A stretch of 64,000 nucleotides of DNA. Origin: a bacterium (lineage in GTDB: Bacteria > 4484-113 > JAFGCY01). Made by a program: the position numbers and the translations under genes. The notes under the pieces were generated by a model. It saw nothing but the letters and a program-made list of their open reading frames with translations. It was not told where the DNA came from and did no database searches. This document shows, piece by piece, positions 27,683-36,777 of this stretch. The number at the start of each line of letters is the position of its first letter. Within the stretch, counting starts at the first letter, position 1. The DNA is taken from contig JADZFO010000005.1 of NCBI GenBank assembly GCA_020849855.1, forward strand, positions 62,001-126,000, written 5' to 3'.

Positions 27683-29104
27683 TCAGGCTTCGCTTTCCGT
27701 CCGGACGCCAAAGCTGCCGCCCTGGGTCTGCACTTTCAGCGCCTCCCCGGGTGTGAGCTGCGCCGGGTCGCGCACGAGGCCGCGGCCCTCCGGCCCGTCC
27801 TGCCAGACCAGGGCGAAGCCCAGCTTCAGCGGGGCGCGCGGGTCCAGGCCACTGAGCCGGCGCTGGTCCGCCTGCAGGCCGCGCTGCAGGGCGTCCAGAC
27901 GCAGACGCGCTCCGCGCAGAAGGTCTTCCTCACGCAGGCGGGTCTCGCGGCGCGCTTGCTCCAGCTCGCGGCCCAGCGGGCCCAGCATGCGCTGCAGGAA
28001 GGCCAGGTACCACTGGCCGCCCGCGGCCTTGTCCAGCCCCGCGCGCAGAGCCTCGGCGCCGTGGGTCCGCTCGATGGCGCCGGCCAGCAGGCGTTCGCTC
28101 AGGGCGTCCACCCCCTGGGCGCTGCTTTGCACCTGGCCCATCACGTCGCGGATCAGGCGGCGGTCAAATAGGCGCTGCAGCTGCTGGGCGGCCTGCTCCA
28201 GTCGCCGCGCCGCGCTCTGGGCCAGCCGCGCCTGCTGCTGCTGCACGGATGCGCGCAGGTCTGCGCTGTCCGGCGCGGCCAGTTCAGCCGCCGCGCTGGG
28301 CGTTGGCGCCCGCAGGTCGGCGACGAAGTCGGCGATTGTGAAGTCGATCTCATGCCCCACGCCGCTGATCACGGGTTTGCCCAGCGCGTGGATCGCACGG
28401 GCCAGGCCTTCGTCGTTAAAGCACCACAGGTCCTCAATGCTGCCGCCGCCGCGTACCAGCAGGATTGCCTCCACATCCGGATGCGCCTCGGCTCGGCGCA
28501 GGGCCGCGATCAGCTCTGCCGGTGCGCCGTCACCCTGGACCAGCGCCGGGAAGAGGAGCACCCGCAGATAGGGCGCGCGCCGGCGCAGGATGTTCAGAAC
28601 GTCCTGCAGCGCCGCGGTGGTCGGGCTGGTGACCACGGCAATGCAGCGTGGCACTGCCGGCGGTCGCAGCTTGGCCGCGCTGTCAAAGAGGCCCTCGGCG
28701 TTTAGCCGGGCCTTGAGCTCCTCAAAGCGCGCGGCCAGGTCGCCTTTCCCGGCCTTGATGATGTCATCGCAGAGGCACTGGTACTCGCCGGCCTTTTCAT
28801 AGACGCGGATCGAGCCATGCACCAGCACCGCCATACCTTCCTCGGGCGGCCGGCGGCCGGGGCGGCCAAAGGAGAAGTACACGCAACGCAGCTGCGCCTG
28901 CTCGTCCTTGAGGGTGAAATAGAGATGGCCCGAGGCGGCCAGGCGCACATTGCTGGTCTCGCCGCGGATCCACAGGTCGCGTAGTTCCGGGCTGCCTTCA
29001 AGGGTCTGGCGCACGCGCCGCGTCAGTTCTGCGACGCTGAGCTCGCCGGGGCGGCCGCCTGCCGCCGCGCCGCTCTCGCCCTCCCCGCTGCGCCTGATCT
29101 GCAC
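27683..29104 (-). CDS. xseA: Exodeoxyribonuclease VII large subunit
   Basis: The large subunit of the single-strand-specific nuclease. The N-terminal OB fold carries LWIRGETSNVRLAASGHLYF. The catalytic region has CIAVVTSPTTAALQDVLN, RGGGSIEDLWCFNDE and SGVGHEIDFTIADFVADLRA, all hallmarks of XseA, followed by a long coiled coil (QQQQARLAQSAARRLEQAA). No xseB is seen next to it. The GTG start at 29104 lies 34 bp from the divergent MoeA-like gene, and both starts have their own -10 box. Confidence 0.95.
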   Translation of the reverse strand: MQIRRSGEGESGAAAGGRPGELSVAELTRRVRQTLEGSPELRDLWIRGETSNVRLAASGHLYFTLKDEQAQLRCVYFSFGRPGRRPPEEGMAVLVHGSIRVYEKAGEYQCLCDDIIKAGKGDLAARFEELKARLNAEGLFDSAAKLRPPAVPRCIAVVTSPTTAALQDVLNILRRRAPYLRVLLFPALVQGDGAPAELIAALRRAEAHPDVEAILLVRGGGSIEDLWCFNDEGLARAIHALGKPVISGVGHEIDFTIADFVADLRAPTPSAAAELAAPDSADLRASVQQQQARLAQSAARRLEQAAQQLQRLFDRRLIRDVMGQVQSSAQGVDALSERLLAGAIERTHGAEALRAGLDKAAGGQWYLAFLQRMLGPLGRELEQARRETRLREEDLLRGARLRLDALQRGLQADQRRLSGLDPRAPLKLGFALVWQDGPEGRGLVRDPAQLTPGEALKVQTQGGSFGVRTESEA

Positions 29105-29110
29105 GGGCTC

Positions 29111-29116
29111 ATTGTA
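29111..29116 (-). promoter_or_regulatory. -10 box TACAAT, leaderless promoter of xseA
   Basis: Six nt separate the box from the GTG at 29104 on the minus strand. Confidence 0.65.
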
Positions 29117-29123
29117 GGTCTAG

Positions 29124-29129
29124 TACAAT
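29124..29129 (+). promoter_or_regulatory. -10 box TACAAT, promoter of the MoeA-like gene
   Basis: Nine nt separate the box from the GTG at 29139. It lies back to back with the xseA -10 box, 7 bp away. Confidence 0.55.
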
Positions 29130-29138
29130 CATCGGTCT

Positions 29139-31403
29139 GTGTCAGATAATCTAGAAAAGCCGTTTGATCCGGAAGCGCAGCCCGCAGGGCAGCCGCCCCA
29201 GTCCGGGGATGCATGGACTGCTGAAGAAGCCGCTGTGCCGGCCCTGCCCGCTGAGGATCTAGTCAACATACCGCAGGAAGCGCAGCTCCCCGTCGAGCCG
29301 CTCAGCGCCGCCGGGCCGGATGCAGCCGCGCATGAGCTGCCCGCCACCTCCGCCTTTGAGCCGGAAGGGCCTGGCGATGAGGCCGCGGAGCCAGAGGACA
29401 GCGAATCCTGGAACGAGCCGCCGGTCGAATCCTGGAGTGAAGCTGCGGATGCTGCTGAAGACGAAGCTGTGGACGAAGAGGCGGACTTGTCAGCTCAGCA
29501 GCATGCTGAGCAGACCTCCGGGCAGCCCGTTGATATTGCGCCGCAGGCCAGCATTGAAGAACTGCTGATGTCCATCGATGCCGCCCGGCGGCACATCATG
29601 GGGCTCAGCTTCCCGCCGACCACCCTGGTCCTGCCGCCGGCCCGCGCAGTGGGCCACCGCCTGGCCAGTTCGGTGCTGGCCAAGAGCAACCTGCCCCTGC
29701 GGCCCTTCAGCACGGTGGACGGTCTGGCGGTCAACTCCGCCGATCTGCTGCTGGGCAAGGAGCGCCGTGAGCGCGATGAGCGCCGCCGCGGCAAGGGCCG
29801 CCGCGCTGGTCGCGAGGGCGAGCAGGCCGAGGGCATGTCCATGCCGGAGGCCCAGTCCGATGAGCTTTTGGCGGAGGGCGAGACCCTCGCGGCGGGCGAT
29901 GAGTCCTGGGACAGTGCCGAAGGCTGGAGCGACGAGCAAAGCGGTGCGGCTGAGGCCGATGCGGCGGACAACGGGGCAGATGCCCCGGGGCAGGGCGGGC
30001 CACAGATGGCCCGGCTGAACCTGCGCCCCGCGCCGCAGACCAGCCGCAAGGATGACTCCGTTGGCAGCGGCGAGGCCGTTCCCATTGCCGTCGGCGAGGA
30101 AGTCCCCCGCGGCTGTGACTTTGTGATTCCTTTCTCCGTGCTGGAAGGTGAACCGGCCAGCCTTGAGCCGCCCGTGCTGGACCCCGCTCCGCCCAAGTGG
30201 CAGGAGAAGGACGGCTCAGTTACCGTCAACAAGGGCCGCATGCGTGATGACCGGGAGCGCCAGGCCGCCATGCGCCGCGGCGCCGACAAGAACGCCGCGC
30301 AGGAAAGTGATGGCGATGTTGATGACGATGACCTGCCCGGGCGCGAGCCGCCCCGGGACTGGGAGCTGGCGCAGTACTACCAGTCTGGCAGCATCGAGCT
30401 GCTGCGGGTGGAGCGTCTTGGTGGCGGAACCCTGATTTCCATTGGCGCCTGGGCCCGCAACCGCGAGGCGCTGTTCCATGAGAAGACCATGCTGCGCGCC
30501 GGCGAGGTGGCGCTGCTGGAAGCCCTTGGCGTGCCGGAGGTCGAGGTTTACCGCCGGCCCATCGTAGGTATCGCCAGCCTTTCCGAGCCGCTGCCCTCAC
30601 CCAACCGCAGCCCCCAGCGCCGTGAAAGCGGACCGCGCCGCGGCGGCCGCGCTTCCGAGGCCATGCAGATGGCCGGCGTGCCTGAAGGCCGCTCGGCCCC
30701 CGAGAAGCCTTCGCGGCGCAACGCCCCGGCGGTGGTGGAGGAGCACGACGAGTTCGAGGATCTCGACCTGCCCTCCGGCATTTGCCCCCTGACCCAGCTT
30801 TGCATGCACCTGTGCCGCAGCGCCCAGGTCCCGGCCCTGCCGCTGGGCTATGCGCCCAAGCGCTTCCGGCCGCTGAGCCTGCGCATGGAACGCTGGCTGA
30901 ACCAGGTGGATGTGCTGCTGCTGGTCGGCGGCAGCCATCACGGCCCGCGCTGTGTGGCCCAGGATGTCCTTGGCACCTATGGCCGTCTGGCGGTTACCGG
31001 CGCGGACATCCACCCCGGCGGGAACATCTCCGCTGCCAGTCTGGCGGGCAAGCCCGTCTTCAGCATGCCGGGCTCACTGCCCGAGGTGCTGGCCGGCTTC
31101 GTGCTCTTTGTGCGGCCCCTGCTGCACCGCCATGCCAGCCCGCTGCACTTCGAGTCTGAGATCCCCATCGTGCTGGAACAGGGCAGCCGCATCCGCTTCC
31201 CCTTCAGCACAGCGGTCGGCCTGCGCTACAGCTACAACCCGGACAAGCACTGCTTCGCCAGCCGCTACAGCGGTCCGGCGCGCAGCGGGGGCAACCGCGA
31301 CAGCGACACCTGGATGGAGTTCGTGCGCGGACAGGCCCTGGCTGTGTTTGAAGGTGGCCGCGAGTACCAGGATGGCGATGTCGTGACGGCCTACCCTTAT
31401 TAG
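29139..31403 (+). CDS. MoeA-like protein with acidic extension, probable pseudoenzyme
   Basis: The first 135 residues or so are acidic and probably disordered. From about residue 140 the MoeA layout is recognisable: LPPARAVGHRLASSVLAKSN with LPLRPFSTVDGLAVNSAD, then VPIAVGEEVPRGCDFVIPFS (about 312), SIELLRVERLGGGTLISIG, and a C-terminal MogA-like domain (DVLLLVGGSHHGPRCVAQD about 590; GKPVFSMPGSLPEVLAG about 635). MoeA inserts molybdenum into molybdopterin. Here the motif usually read GGVSxGxxD is GGSHHGPRC and the GDEL-type motif is SEPL, so key acidic residues are gone. Acidic and basic low-complexity insertions enlarge it to 754 residues, against about 400 in MoeA. No other molybdopterin genes are nearby. 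Confidence 0.72.
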   Translation: MSDNLEKPFDPEAQPAGQPPQSGDAWTAEEAAVPALPAEDLVNIPQEAQLPVEPLSAAGPDAAAHELPATSAFEPEGPGDEAAEPEDSESWNEPPVESWSEAADAAEDEAVDEEADLSAQQHAEQTSGQPVDIAPQASIEELLMSIDAARRHIMGLSFPPTTLVLPPARAVGHRLASSVLAKSNLPLRPFSTVDGLAVNSADLLLGKERRERDERRRGKGRRAGREGEQAEGMSMPEAQSDELLAEGETLAAGDESWDSAEGWSDEQSGAAEADAADNGADAPGQGGPQMARLNLRPAPQTSRKDDSVGSGEAVPIAVGEEVPRGCDFVIPFSVLEGEPASLEPPVLDPAPPKWQEKDGSVTVNKGRMRDDRERQAAMRRGADKNAAQESDGDVDDDDLPGREPPRDWELAQYYQSGSIELLRVERLGGGTLISIGAWARNREALFHEKTMLRAGEVALLEALGVPEVEVYRRPIVGIASLSEPLPSPNRSPQRRESGPRRGGRASEAMQMAGVPEGRSAPEKPSRRNAPAVVEEHDEFEDLDLPSGICPLTQLCMHLCRSAQVPALPLGYAPKRFRPLSLRMERWLNQVDVLLLVGGSHHGPRCVAQDVLGTYGRLAVTGADIHPGGNISAASLAGKPVFSMPGSLPEVLAGFVLFVRPLLHRHASPLHFESEIPIVLEQGSRIRFPFSTAVGLRYSYNPDKHCFASRYSGPARSGGNRDSDTWMEFVRGQALAVFEGGREYQDGDVVTAYPY

Positions 31404-31432
31404 CCGGGACGCGCCTGCAGACTGACCGGGCT

Positions 31433-32899
31433 TTAGCCCTCGCTGGCGCCCTGGCTGCGCAGGGCCAGCTCGGTCAGGTCAATGCGCTGGACTTCCTTAA
31501 GCAGGGGCCAGAGCGCTTCGCGCGCGAAGGCGGAGCCTGTCGCGAGCTGCTCAAAGTGCCGGCGGTACAGCGGCAGCATCGCCGCGCGCTGGCTGTCCCA
31601 GTCCAGCTTGAAGCTCTCCATCTCGCGCATCTCTTCATCGCTCAGCGCGGTCACCCCGGGCTGCGCGCTCTGCTGCAGCGCGTTGATCGCCGCCGTGCGC
31701 AGACGCTCCGACAGGTCCCGCGCGCCGGCAAGGGATTCGGCTGACGGGCTGCGCTCGCCAAGAAAGCGCAGGGCCGACTCCAGCAGCTTTGACAGCGCGA
31801 TGGCCGCGATCTGGCTCTCAAAGCCCGAGGCCAGCTGGGCGGTGCCGCTGCGGGCCAGCATGTGCAGCAGCTGGGTTGAGGGGTCAAGGCGCTGCTGCGG
31901 TGGCAGCTCGGCGGCGACGGCCGAGGGCAGGCCGCGCAGGCCCATGAAGAGCTGCGGCTCGTGCTCGGCCAGTGAGTGCATCTCAATGTCCCAGAACAGC
32001 TTCAGGCTGCCGGCGGCCTCGCCCTGCAGGGCCTGCTCACGCACCCAGGACTGCGGATATGGCTTCAGCAGCCGGTTCATCCCGGCCTGGTTGCCGCTGG
32101 AGAGGTGGATATAGGCCTTGGCATGGCGGCCCTGCTGATGCAGGTAAAGCGCGTACTGATAGTGGATCTGGGCCCACTGCGGATCGCGGGCCAGGGCCTC
32201 CTGAAAGAGCCCGTCAATGCTGAGGCCCAGGCGCTGGCCCAATGCCTGGGCGCGCTCGCCCTGCTGCTGGAAGTAGGCCAGCTCACGGCGCTCCGGCGGT
32301 GCAGGCATGCGCTGCCCGCCGCGCCGCGCGGCCTGGGCCTCCTGTGCCAAACGCGCTAGCACTTCCGCCTGCAGTTCATACTGGCGCTGGGGCCACTGAG
32401 GATCCGCCGCTTCCAGCAGCGGGATCAGCAGCAAAAGCGCCAGCCCGTCCAGCGCGCCGCGCTCGCGGCCCTCCAGCAGCACTTCATAGGCCTCGGCGCA
32501 GAACTCCCATGCCGCGGCGCTGCCGGCATTGCGGCGCTGCTGCATGGCAGCCCAGTGCAAGAGCTGCCAGTAGCGGCAGTCGGCGCCAAAGCGCGGCTCC
32601 AGACTGCGCAGTTCGGCCACGCTCAGCAGCTCCGGCTCCATGGCCTGCTGCACGAGCTGCCAAAGCTCGGGGTTCTTGCGGCTCAGCGGCATGGCCTCGC
32701 GGCTCAGCACGCTCAGGCGCCGGGCCAGGGCCTCCGGGTCTGCGCGCAGGTTTTCCAGCTGGTACCAGTCAACCAGGTAATCCAGCTGCTCGCTGTAGAC
32801 CGCGCGTGACTGCGGCCAGCGCGCCTCAGAGAGGCTGACAAAGGCGTCAAAAAGGGCGTCGCCGCTGTTTCTGCCCGCCGCGGGGCCTGGCTCTTGCAT
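31433..32899 (-). CDS. DxLFD-family paralog 3, without a membrane anchor
   Basis: The function is unknown. The family block NSGDALFDAFVSL begins at about residue 11 with no preceding signal or membrane helix, so this member should be cytoplasmic. An extra segment of about 80 residues follows before EPRFGADCRYWQLLHWAAM. The TPR-like block is QIHYQYALYLHQQGRHAKAY, ending in LSSGN. The C-terminal half is helical. The ATG at 32899 is fixed by a TAGAAT box 6 nt upstream. The gene is convergent with the MoeA-like gene, with 29 bp between them. Confidence 0.72.
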   Translation of the reverse strand: MQEPGPAAGRNSGDALFDAFVSLSEARWPQSRAVYSEQLDYLVDWYQLENLRADPEALARRLSVLSREAMPLSRKNPELWQLVQQAMEPELLSVAELRSLEPRFGADCRYWQLLHWAAMQQRRNAGSAAAWEFCAEAYEVLLEGRERGALDGLALLLLIPLLEAADPQWPQRQYELQAEVLARLAQEAQAARRGGQRMPAPPERRELAYFQQQGERAQALGQRLGLSIDGLFQEALARDPQWAQIHYQYALYLHQQGRHAKAYIHLSSGNQAGMNRLLKPYPQSWVREQALQGEAAGSLKLFWDIEMHSLAEHEPQLFMGLRGLPSAVAAELPPQQRLDPSTQLLHMLARSGTAQLASGFESQIAAIALSKLLESALRFLGERSPSAESLAGARDLSERLRTAAINALQQSAQPGVTALSDEEMREMESFKLDWDSQRAAMLPLYRRHFEQLATGSAFAREALWPLLKEVQRIDLTELALRSQGASEG

Positions 32900-32905
32900 G
32901 GCTTC

Positions 32906-32911
32906 ATTCTA
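32906..32911 (-). promoter_or_regulatory. -10 box TAGAAT, leaderless promoter
   Basis: Six nt separate the box from the ATG at 32899 on the minus strand. Confidence 0.6.
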
Positions 32912-33060
32912 TGCGCGGCAGCGCCGGGCCGCCAGAGCGGATGCGCAGAAGCGGGGGTTGCGCCGGCCGCCTGCGTCTGCCGCGTGTTTCGCAATTGACT
33001 CTGTACTGCTGGACGACGGTTTAGAATTGCCGCAACTTATGGTCAGCTAAGGAGCGAGAG

Positions 33061-35712
33061 ATGAACAAACTGAACGGCCAATGGGCCCTCTGGGCGGTGC
33101 TCGGTGCAGCCCTGGCTCTCACAGCCTGCGGCACAGGCTCCAGCCTCGAAAGCGGCGGCGCAGAAAGCAGCCCGAGGCCTGATACAGTGGGCTCTCTGCC
33201 CGGCGGCGGCAGTGAGAACGCTGCCGGCCTGGCTCTGCCGCAGGACAGCCGCAAGCCATGGGAAAAGCTTGATGCGCAGGGTTACGTAATCCCCGCAAGT
33301 GGCAGCGAGTGGCTCAATGCACCCGCCGGGGGCGGCCGCAGCGCCAGCGCGATCAACGCCCAGAGCGACTTCGTCGCCGGTGCGCAGTTCGACAGCTCGC
33401 AGGGCGCAGTGGCCATCGAAGGCCTGGCCGCGCAGTTCTCAGCCCCGGCGGGCGGCCGCGCCGACGCGGTTTATCGCATCCCCATGCAGGGCATCCAGCC
33501 AGGCGCCGCCAGCGTGGATGTGAACCTGCACCTGAACAGCTCCAGCGGCCAGCTCAGCCAGTGCTGGGTCGGTGTGGCCGAATGGGGCAAGCGCGCCTGG
33601 GAGTGGAAGCTGGCTCCCGAGGGCCAGACCCGCTTCAGCCTGGCCCCGCGTGTGGCCCAGGGCGCGGACTACATCAACGACCTTGGCAACCTGATGATCG
33701 CGGTGGTGGCCTTTGACGGTGCGCGCTTCGACCTCGTCGGCCTCGGCGTGAACGAGATCGGCCCTGCCGACACCACGGCACCCGCCGCGCCCTCCGGCCT
33801 CAGCGCCAGCCCCGTCGCCGGCGGCCTCGAGCTGCAGTGGATCCCGGTCATCGCCGCCGACCTCGCCGGCTACCGGGTCTACTACAGCAACTCAACCTTT
33901 GGCAGCACCGCTGCGCCGAATGTGAAGCAGGTGCCCTACCTGCAGGGCGGCAGCCGCCACCTGCTGGCGCCACTTACTCAGACCACAGTCGTGCGCGTGA
34001 CGGCGGTCGATCTCAGCGGCAATGAAAGCCCGCTCAGCGAGATCGCCTCGGCCACTCCCCTGCCCGGCAGCCGCCCCGTGCTGGAAGTCAGCACCTCTAT
34101 CGCATCCGGAACCTTTGGCGCACCGGCAACCCTGACCGCCAGCGGTGCGACGCTTTATGACATCGACGCGGACGGCGACGGCATCTTTGAGATCACCGGC
34201 GATGCCGCCGGCATCGCGACCATCGACACCAACCAGACCGGCATCATCCGCCCGGCAGTGCGGGCCAGTGATGGCAGCGCCGTTGCGCATGGCGCAGTCA
34301 GCCTGATCATCGCGGCAAACCTGCCGCCGGTGGCGCTGCTGGATGCCAGCGACAACCTGGTCGCCCTGTGGGGCGACAGCCCGGCGACGGTCAACCTTGA
34401 CGCCTCCGGCAGCAGTGATGAGGACGCCGGCAGCCTGCAGTTCGCCTTCGACGGCGATGGCAACGGCAGCTTCGGCGCAGACTCAGCGGCCGACAACCTG
34501 GACTTTGACTACTTCAACCGCGGCTCCTACCTGGCCAGCGTGCGGGTCACCGACAGCGCCGGGCTGGTGGGCTATGCCTCCGCCTTGGTTGAGGCCCGCG
34601 CCTTCAACGGCTTTGAATACAAGTTCCTGACCACCGAGTCGAGCAGCGCTAACTACATGTCGACGGCATTCATTTCAGGCGCCCCCAGCATGGCCATGTT
34701 CAACACCAACGATGGCGGCCAGCTTTTCTATGCCCGCGCCCGTGACGCCGAAGGCCTGCAGTGGCGCACGGCCTTTGGCATCGACCTTGGCATGAATACC
34801 GGCCAGTATCCCTCTCTTGCCGAGATTAAGGGGAATCCGGCGGTGGCCTACTACGACAGCATGAACAGCTCGCTGAAGTACATCCGCGCCAACAGCAGCA
34901 GCGGCTCGCTGCAGAGCTCCTGGAGCAACCCGCCGGTGCCGATCGTCACCATGCTGAATGTCGCCACTAACACCATCATTCTTCGTGAGGTCAATGGCCA
35001 GCCGGCAATTGTCTATGTCAACAGCGGCGACAGCAAGCTGTACTACGTCCGGGCCACCGGGGCCTCAGGCACCGGTAACCTGGCCGGCGACTGGACCATG
35101 ACGCCAGTGGAGCTGGACACAAACGCCGTCTCGAACGGCTTTGGCTTTGAAGTTGTGGACGGCAACCCGGCGGTGGCCTACTACAAGAACAGCGACGCAA
35201 TGTATAAGCGCAGCATCGACTCGGACGGCAACCTGCCCGCGGACTGGAGCCAGGTGCCTTTCGCGGTCAACGGACTGGACGACGTACTCCCCGACAACGT
35301 CTCGCTGGCCGTCGTCAATGGCAACCCGGCGGTTGCCTATATTGACCCCTCTGTTCCAGTTGTGCGCTACGTCCGCGCCAGCAACAGCACCGGTGCCACC
35401 ATCGCTGACTGGCCGGCATCTGTTGCCCTGCCGGAGCTGCAGTCACCGATCTTTACGCACCTGGCAGTCGTGGACGGCCGGCCGGCGATAGTTACCTACT
35501 CCAGCATCTATGGCGGCTCCACCCAGCCGGTCTTCATCCGCGCACGGGATGCGGACGGCAACGGCTGGGACAGGTGGATGGGCGTGACGCCTGACAACAG
35601 CCCCAGCTTTAACTTCTACCGCCCGGTGATTGTCAGCGGGCCGGCCAGCTTCGGTATTGCGTCGCCCTCAAGCTCCTCGATCCCGATCTACTTCCCCGCC
35701 GACTTCAAGTAA
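33061..35712 (+). CDS. Large lipoprotein with FN3-like, PKD-like and propeller-like repeats
   Basis: A lipobox (ALALTACGTG, Cys about residue 23) anchors the protein. Residues about 85-230 match a domain shared with the lipoproteins at 40648, 43561 and 45596: DAVYRIPM, CWVGVAEWGKRAWEWKLAP, LMIAVVAFDGARFDLVGLG. Next come an FN3-like domain (PAAPSGLSASPVAGGLELQW) and PKD-like segments (DASGSSDEDAGSLQFAFDGD). The C-terminal 350 residues carry repeats of the type 'NGxPAVAYYD...LKYIRA', probably a beta-propeller. The ATG has AAGGAG 7 nt upstream and TAGAAT further up, so this gene has a leader. A cell-surface role is inferred; no enzyme motif is seen. Confidence 0.78.
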   Translation: MNKLNGQWALWAVLGAALALTACGTGSSLESGGAESSPRPDTVGSLPGGGSENAAGLALPQDSRKPWEKLDAQGYVIPASGSEWLNAPAGGGRSASAINAQSDFVAGAQFDSSQGAVAIEGLAAQFSAPAGGRADAVYRIPMQGIQPGAASVDVNLHLNSSSGQLSQCWVGVAEWGKRAWEWKLAPEGQTRFSLAPRVAQGADYINDLGNLMIAVVAFDGARFDLVGLGVNEIGPADTTAPAAPSGLSASPVAGGLELQWIPVIAADLAGYRVYYSNSTFGSTAAPNVKQVPYLQGGSRHLLAPLTQTTVVRVTAVDLSGNESPLSEIASATPLPGSRPVLEVSTSIASGTFGAPATLTASGATLYDIDADGDGIFEITGDAAGIATIDTNQTGIIRPAVRASDGSAVAHGAVSLIIAANLPPVALLDASDNLVALWGDSPATVNLDASGSSDEDAGSLQFAFDGDGNGSFGADSAADNLDFDYFNRGSYLASVRVTDSAGLVGYASALVEARAFNGFEYKFLTTESSSANYMSTAFISGAPSMAMFNTNDGGQLFYARARDAEGLQWRTAFGIDLGMNTGQYPSLAEIKGNPAVAYYDSMNSSLKYIRANSSSGSLQSSWSNPPVPIVTMLNVATNTIILREVNGQPAIVYVNSGDSKLYYVRATGASGTGNLAGDWTMTPVELDTNAVSNGFGFEVVDGNPAVAYYKNSDAMYKRSIDSDGNLPADWSQVPFAVNGLDDVLPDNVSLAVVNGNPAVAYIDPSVPVVRYVRASNSTGATIADWPASVALPELQSPIFTHLAVVDGRPAIVTYSSIYGGSTQPVFIRARDADGNGWDRWMGVTPDNSPSFNFYRPVIVSGPASFGIASPSSSSIPIYFPADFK

Positions 35713-35723
35713 CAGCAAGTTCT

Positions 35724-35758
35724 GCCAGGGTGGCGGCCGTTAGGGCCGCTGCCCTGGC
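35724..35758. terminator. Hairpin between convergent genes
   Basis: A 15-bp stem (GCCAGGGTGGCGGCC with its partner, two G-U type pairs) closes on GTTA. It lies between the lipoprotein stop and the GNAT stop. A modest T-rich stretch follows on the plus strand. Confidence 0.7.
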
Positions 35759-35773
35759 GGCTCTTACTTTCTA

Positions 35774-36238
35774 TCAGCTTGCAGGCTCTGTTTCCGCTTC
35801 CACGCTTTGCATGCGCAGGACCGGCAGGCCGCTGTCGTCATGCAGTCGCTGATACAGCGGAGCAAAACCGCAGGCTTCATAGAACGCGATTGCGGCCGGG
35901 TTGGCCAGAAAGACCTCCAGCTCCAGTGTGCCGGCGAGCGCCAGCGCATGCGAGAGCAGTGCCCTGCCGATGCCCCGGCGCTGGAACTGCGCGGCGACGA
36001 AAAGGCCCGCCACCTCAATCCCCTGCAGGCAGAGAAAGCCGGCCGTCCGTCCGTCCAGCTCAGCTACCCAGGTCTCGCTGATGGGCAGGTACTGCGCCGC
36101 GATGTTCGCGCGCTCCCGCTCAAGATAGGCAGCGTCAAGGAAGCCGTAGGCGCCTCCTGTCGCGCTGTCCCAGACCTGCAGCAGGGCCTCCAGGTCAGGG
36201 GCGCGGTAAGGCCGGATCACGGGCCCTGGATCAGGCAT
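35774..36238 (-). CDS. GNAT-family N-acetyltransferase
   Basis: It transfers an acetyl group from acetyl-CoA to an unknown amine. The 154-residue protein has the acetyl-CoA binding motif AAQFQRRGIGRALLSHAL (Q/RxxGxG/A) preceded by the V-A-G-L-F-V strand, and ends with NPAAIAFYEACGFAPLYQRLH. The ATG at 36238 overlaps the stop codon region of the upstream membrane-protein gene by 8 nt, so the two are likely translationally coupled. A longer ORF to 36523 only reads through the neighbour in another frame. Confidence 0.88.
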   Translation of the reverse strand: MPDPGPVIRPYRAPDLEALLQVWDSATGGAYGFLDAAYLERERANIAAQYLPISETWVAELDGRTAGFLCLQGIEVAGLFVAAQFQRRGIGRALLSHALALAGTLELEVFLANPAAIAFYEACGFAPLYQRLHDDSGLPVLRMQSVEAETEPAS

Positions 36239-36719
36239 CCGGATAGCCCAGGGTGCGCAGCACACGCCGGGCCAGTTTGCGGGCCTCATAAGGCTTGTCA
36301 TGGGCCCAGTCCTGGATCCACTCCCAGCCCTTGCCGCGCATGCGGCCATACCAGCGCTGGCGCCTGGCGAAGCAGTAGAGCAGCACAACGGCCAGCAGGG
36401 CCAGGGCGCCGTAATAGGCCCAGGCCGGGCGGCTGCCGGTTGGCCACCAGCCATAGCGCGGGATGAAGCTGAGTGCCGCGGCCCACAGCCCGATGCCCAG
36501 CAGATAAAGCAGGGAGTCGCCAATGAAGCGCGGCAGCAGACTGGCCGCCAGGAAGGCCGCCGAGAGCAGCAGGCAGATCCCGATGATCTGACTGGGCAGC
36601 AGCCAGTTGCCGTGGCCCCAGGCGATCGCGCTGAAGCGGTAGACAGCGGCGGCCATCAGGGCCAGCAGGCCGAAGTCCAGCAGCCAGCGGTGCTCCCGGG
36701 AGATAAGCGCGCGCTCCAC
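36231..36719 (-). CDS. Small membrane protein, four helices, basic C-terminus
   Basis: Not recognised. Four hydrophobic segments (LLDFGLLALMAAAVYRF, IIGICLLLSAAFLAASLL, LLYLLGIGLWAAALSF, YYGALALLAVVLLYCF) are followed by a basic tail with a conserved-looking WIQDWAHDKPYEARKLARRVL. GTG 36719 is chosen because TAAACT ends 6 nt upstream. It is the first gene of a two-gene unit with the acetyltransferase. Confidence 0.7.
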   Translation of the reverse strand: MERALISREHRWLLDFGLLALMAAAVYRFSAIAWGHGNWLLPSQIIGICLLLSAAFLAASLLPRFIGDSLLYLLGIGLWAAALSFIPRYGWWPTGSRPAWAYYGALALLAVVLLYCFARRQRWYGRMRGKGWEWIQDWAHDKPYEARKLARRVLRTLGYPDA

Positions 36720-36725
36720 GCCCAG

Positions 36726-36731
36726 AGTTTA
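36726..36731 (-). promoter_or_regulatory. -10 box TAAACT, leaderless promoter
   Basis: Six nt separate the box from the GTG at 36719 on the minus strand. Confidence 0.6.
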
Positions 36732-36765
36732 GCAGGCCCGCCGCATCGCCGCCCTGGCTCGCGCC

Positions 36766-36771
36766 TACAAT
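36766..36771 (+). promoter_or_regulatory. -10 box TACAAT, leaderless promoter
   Basis: Six nt separate the box from the ATG at 36778. Confidence 0.65.
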
Positions 36772-36777
36772 AGCGCC

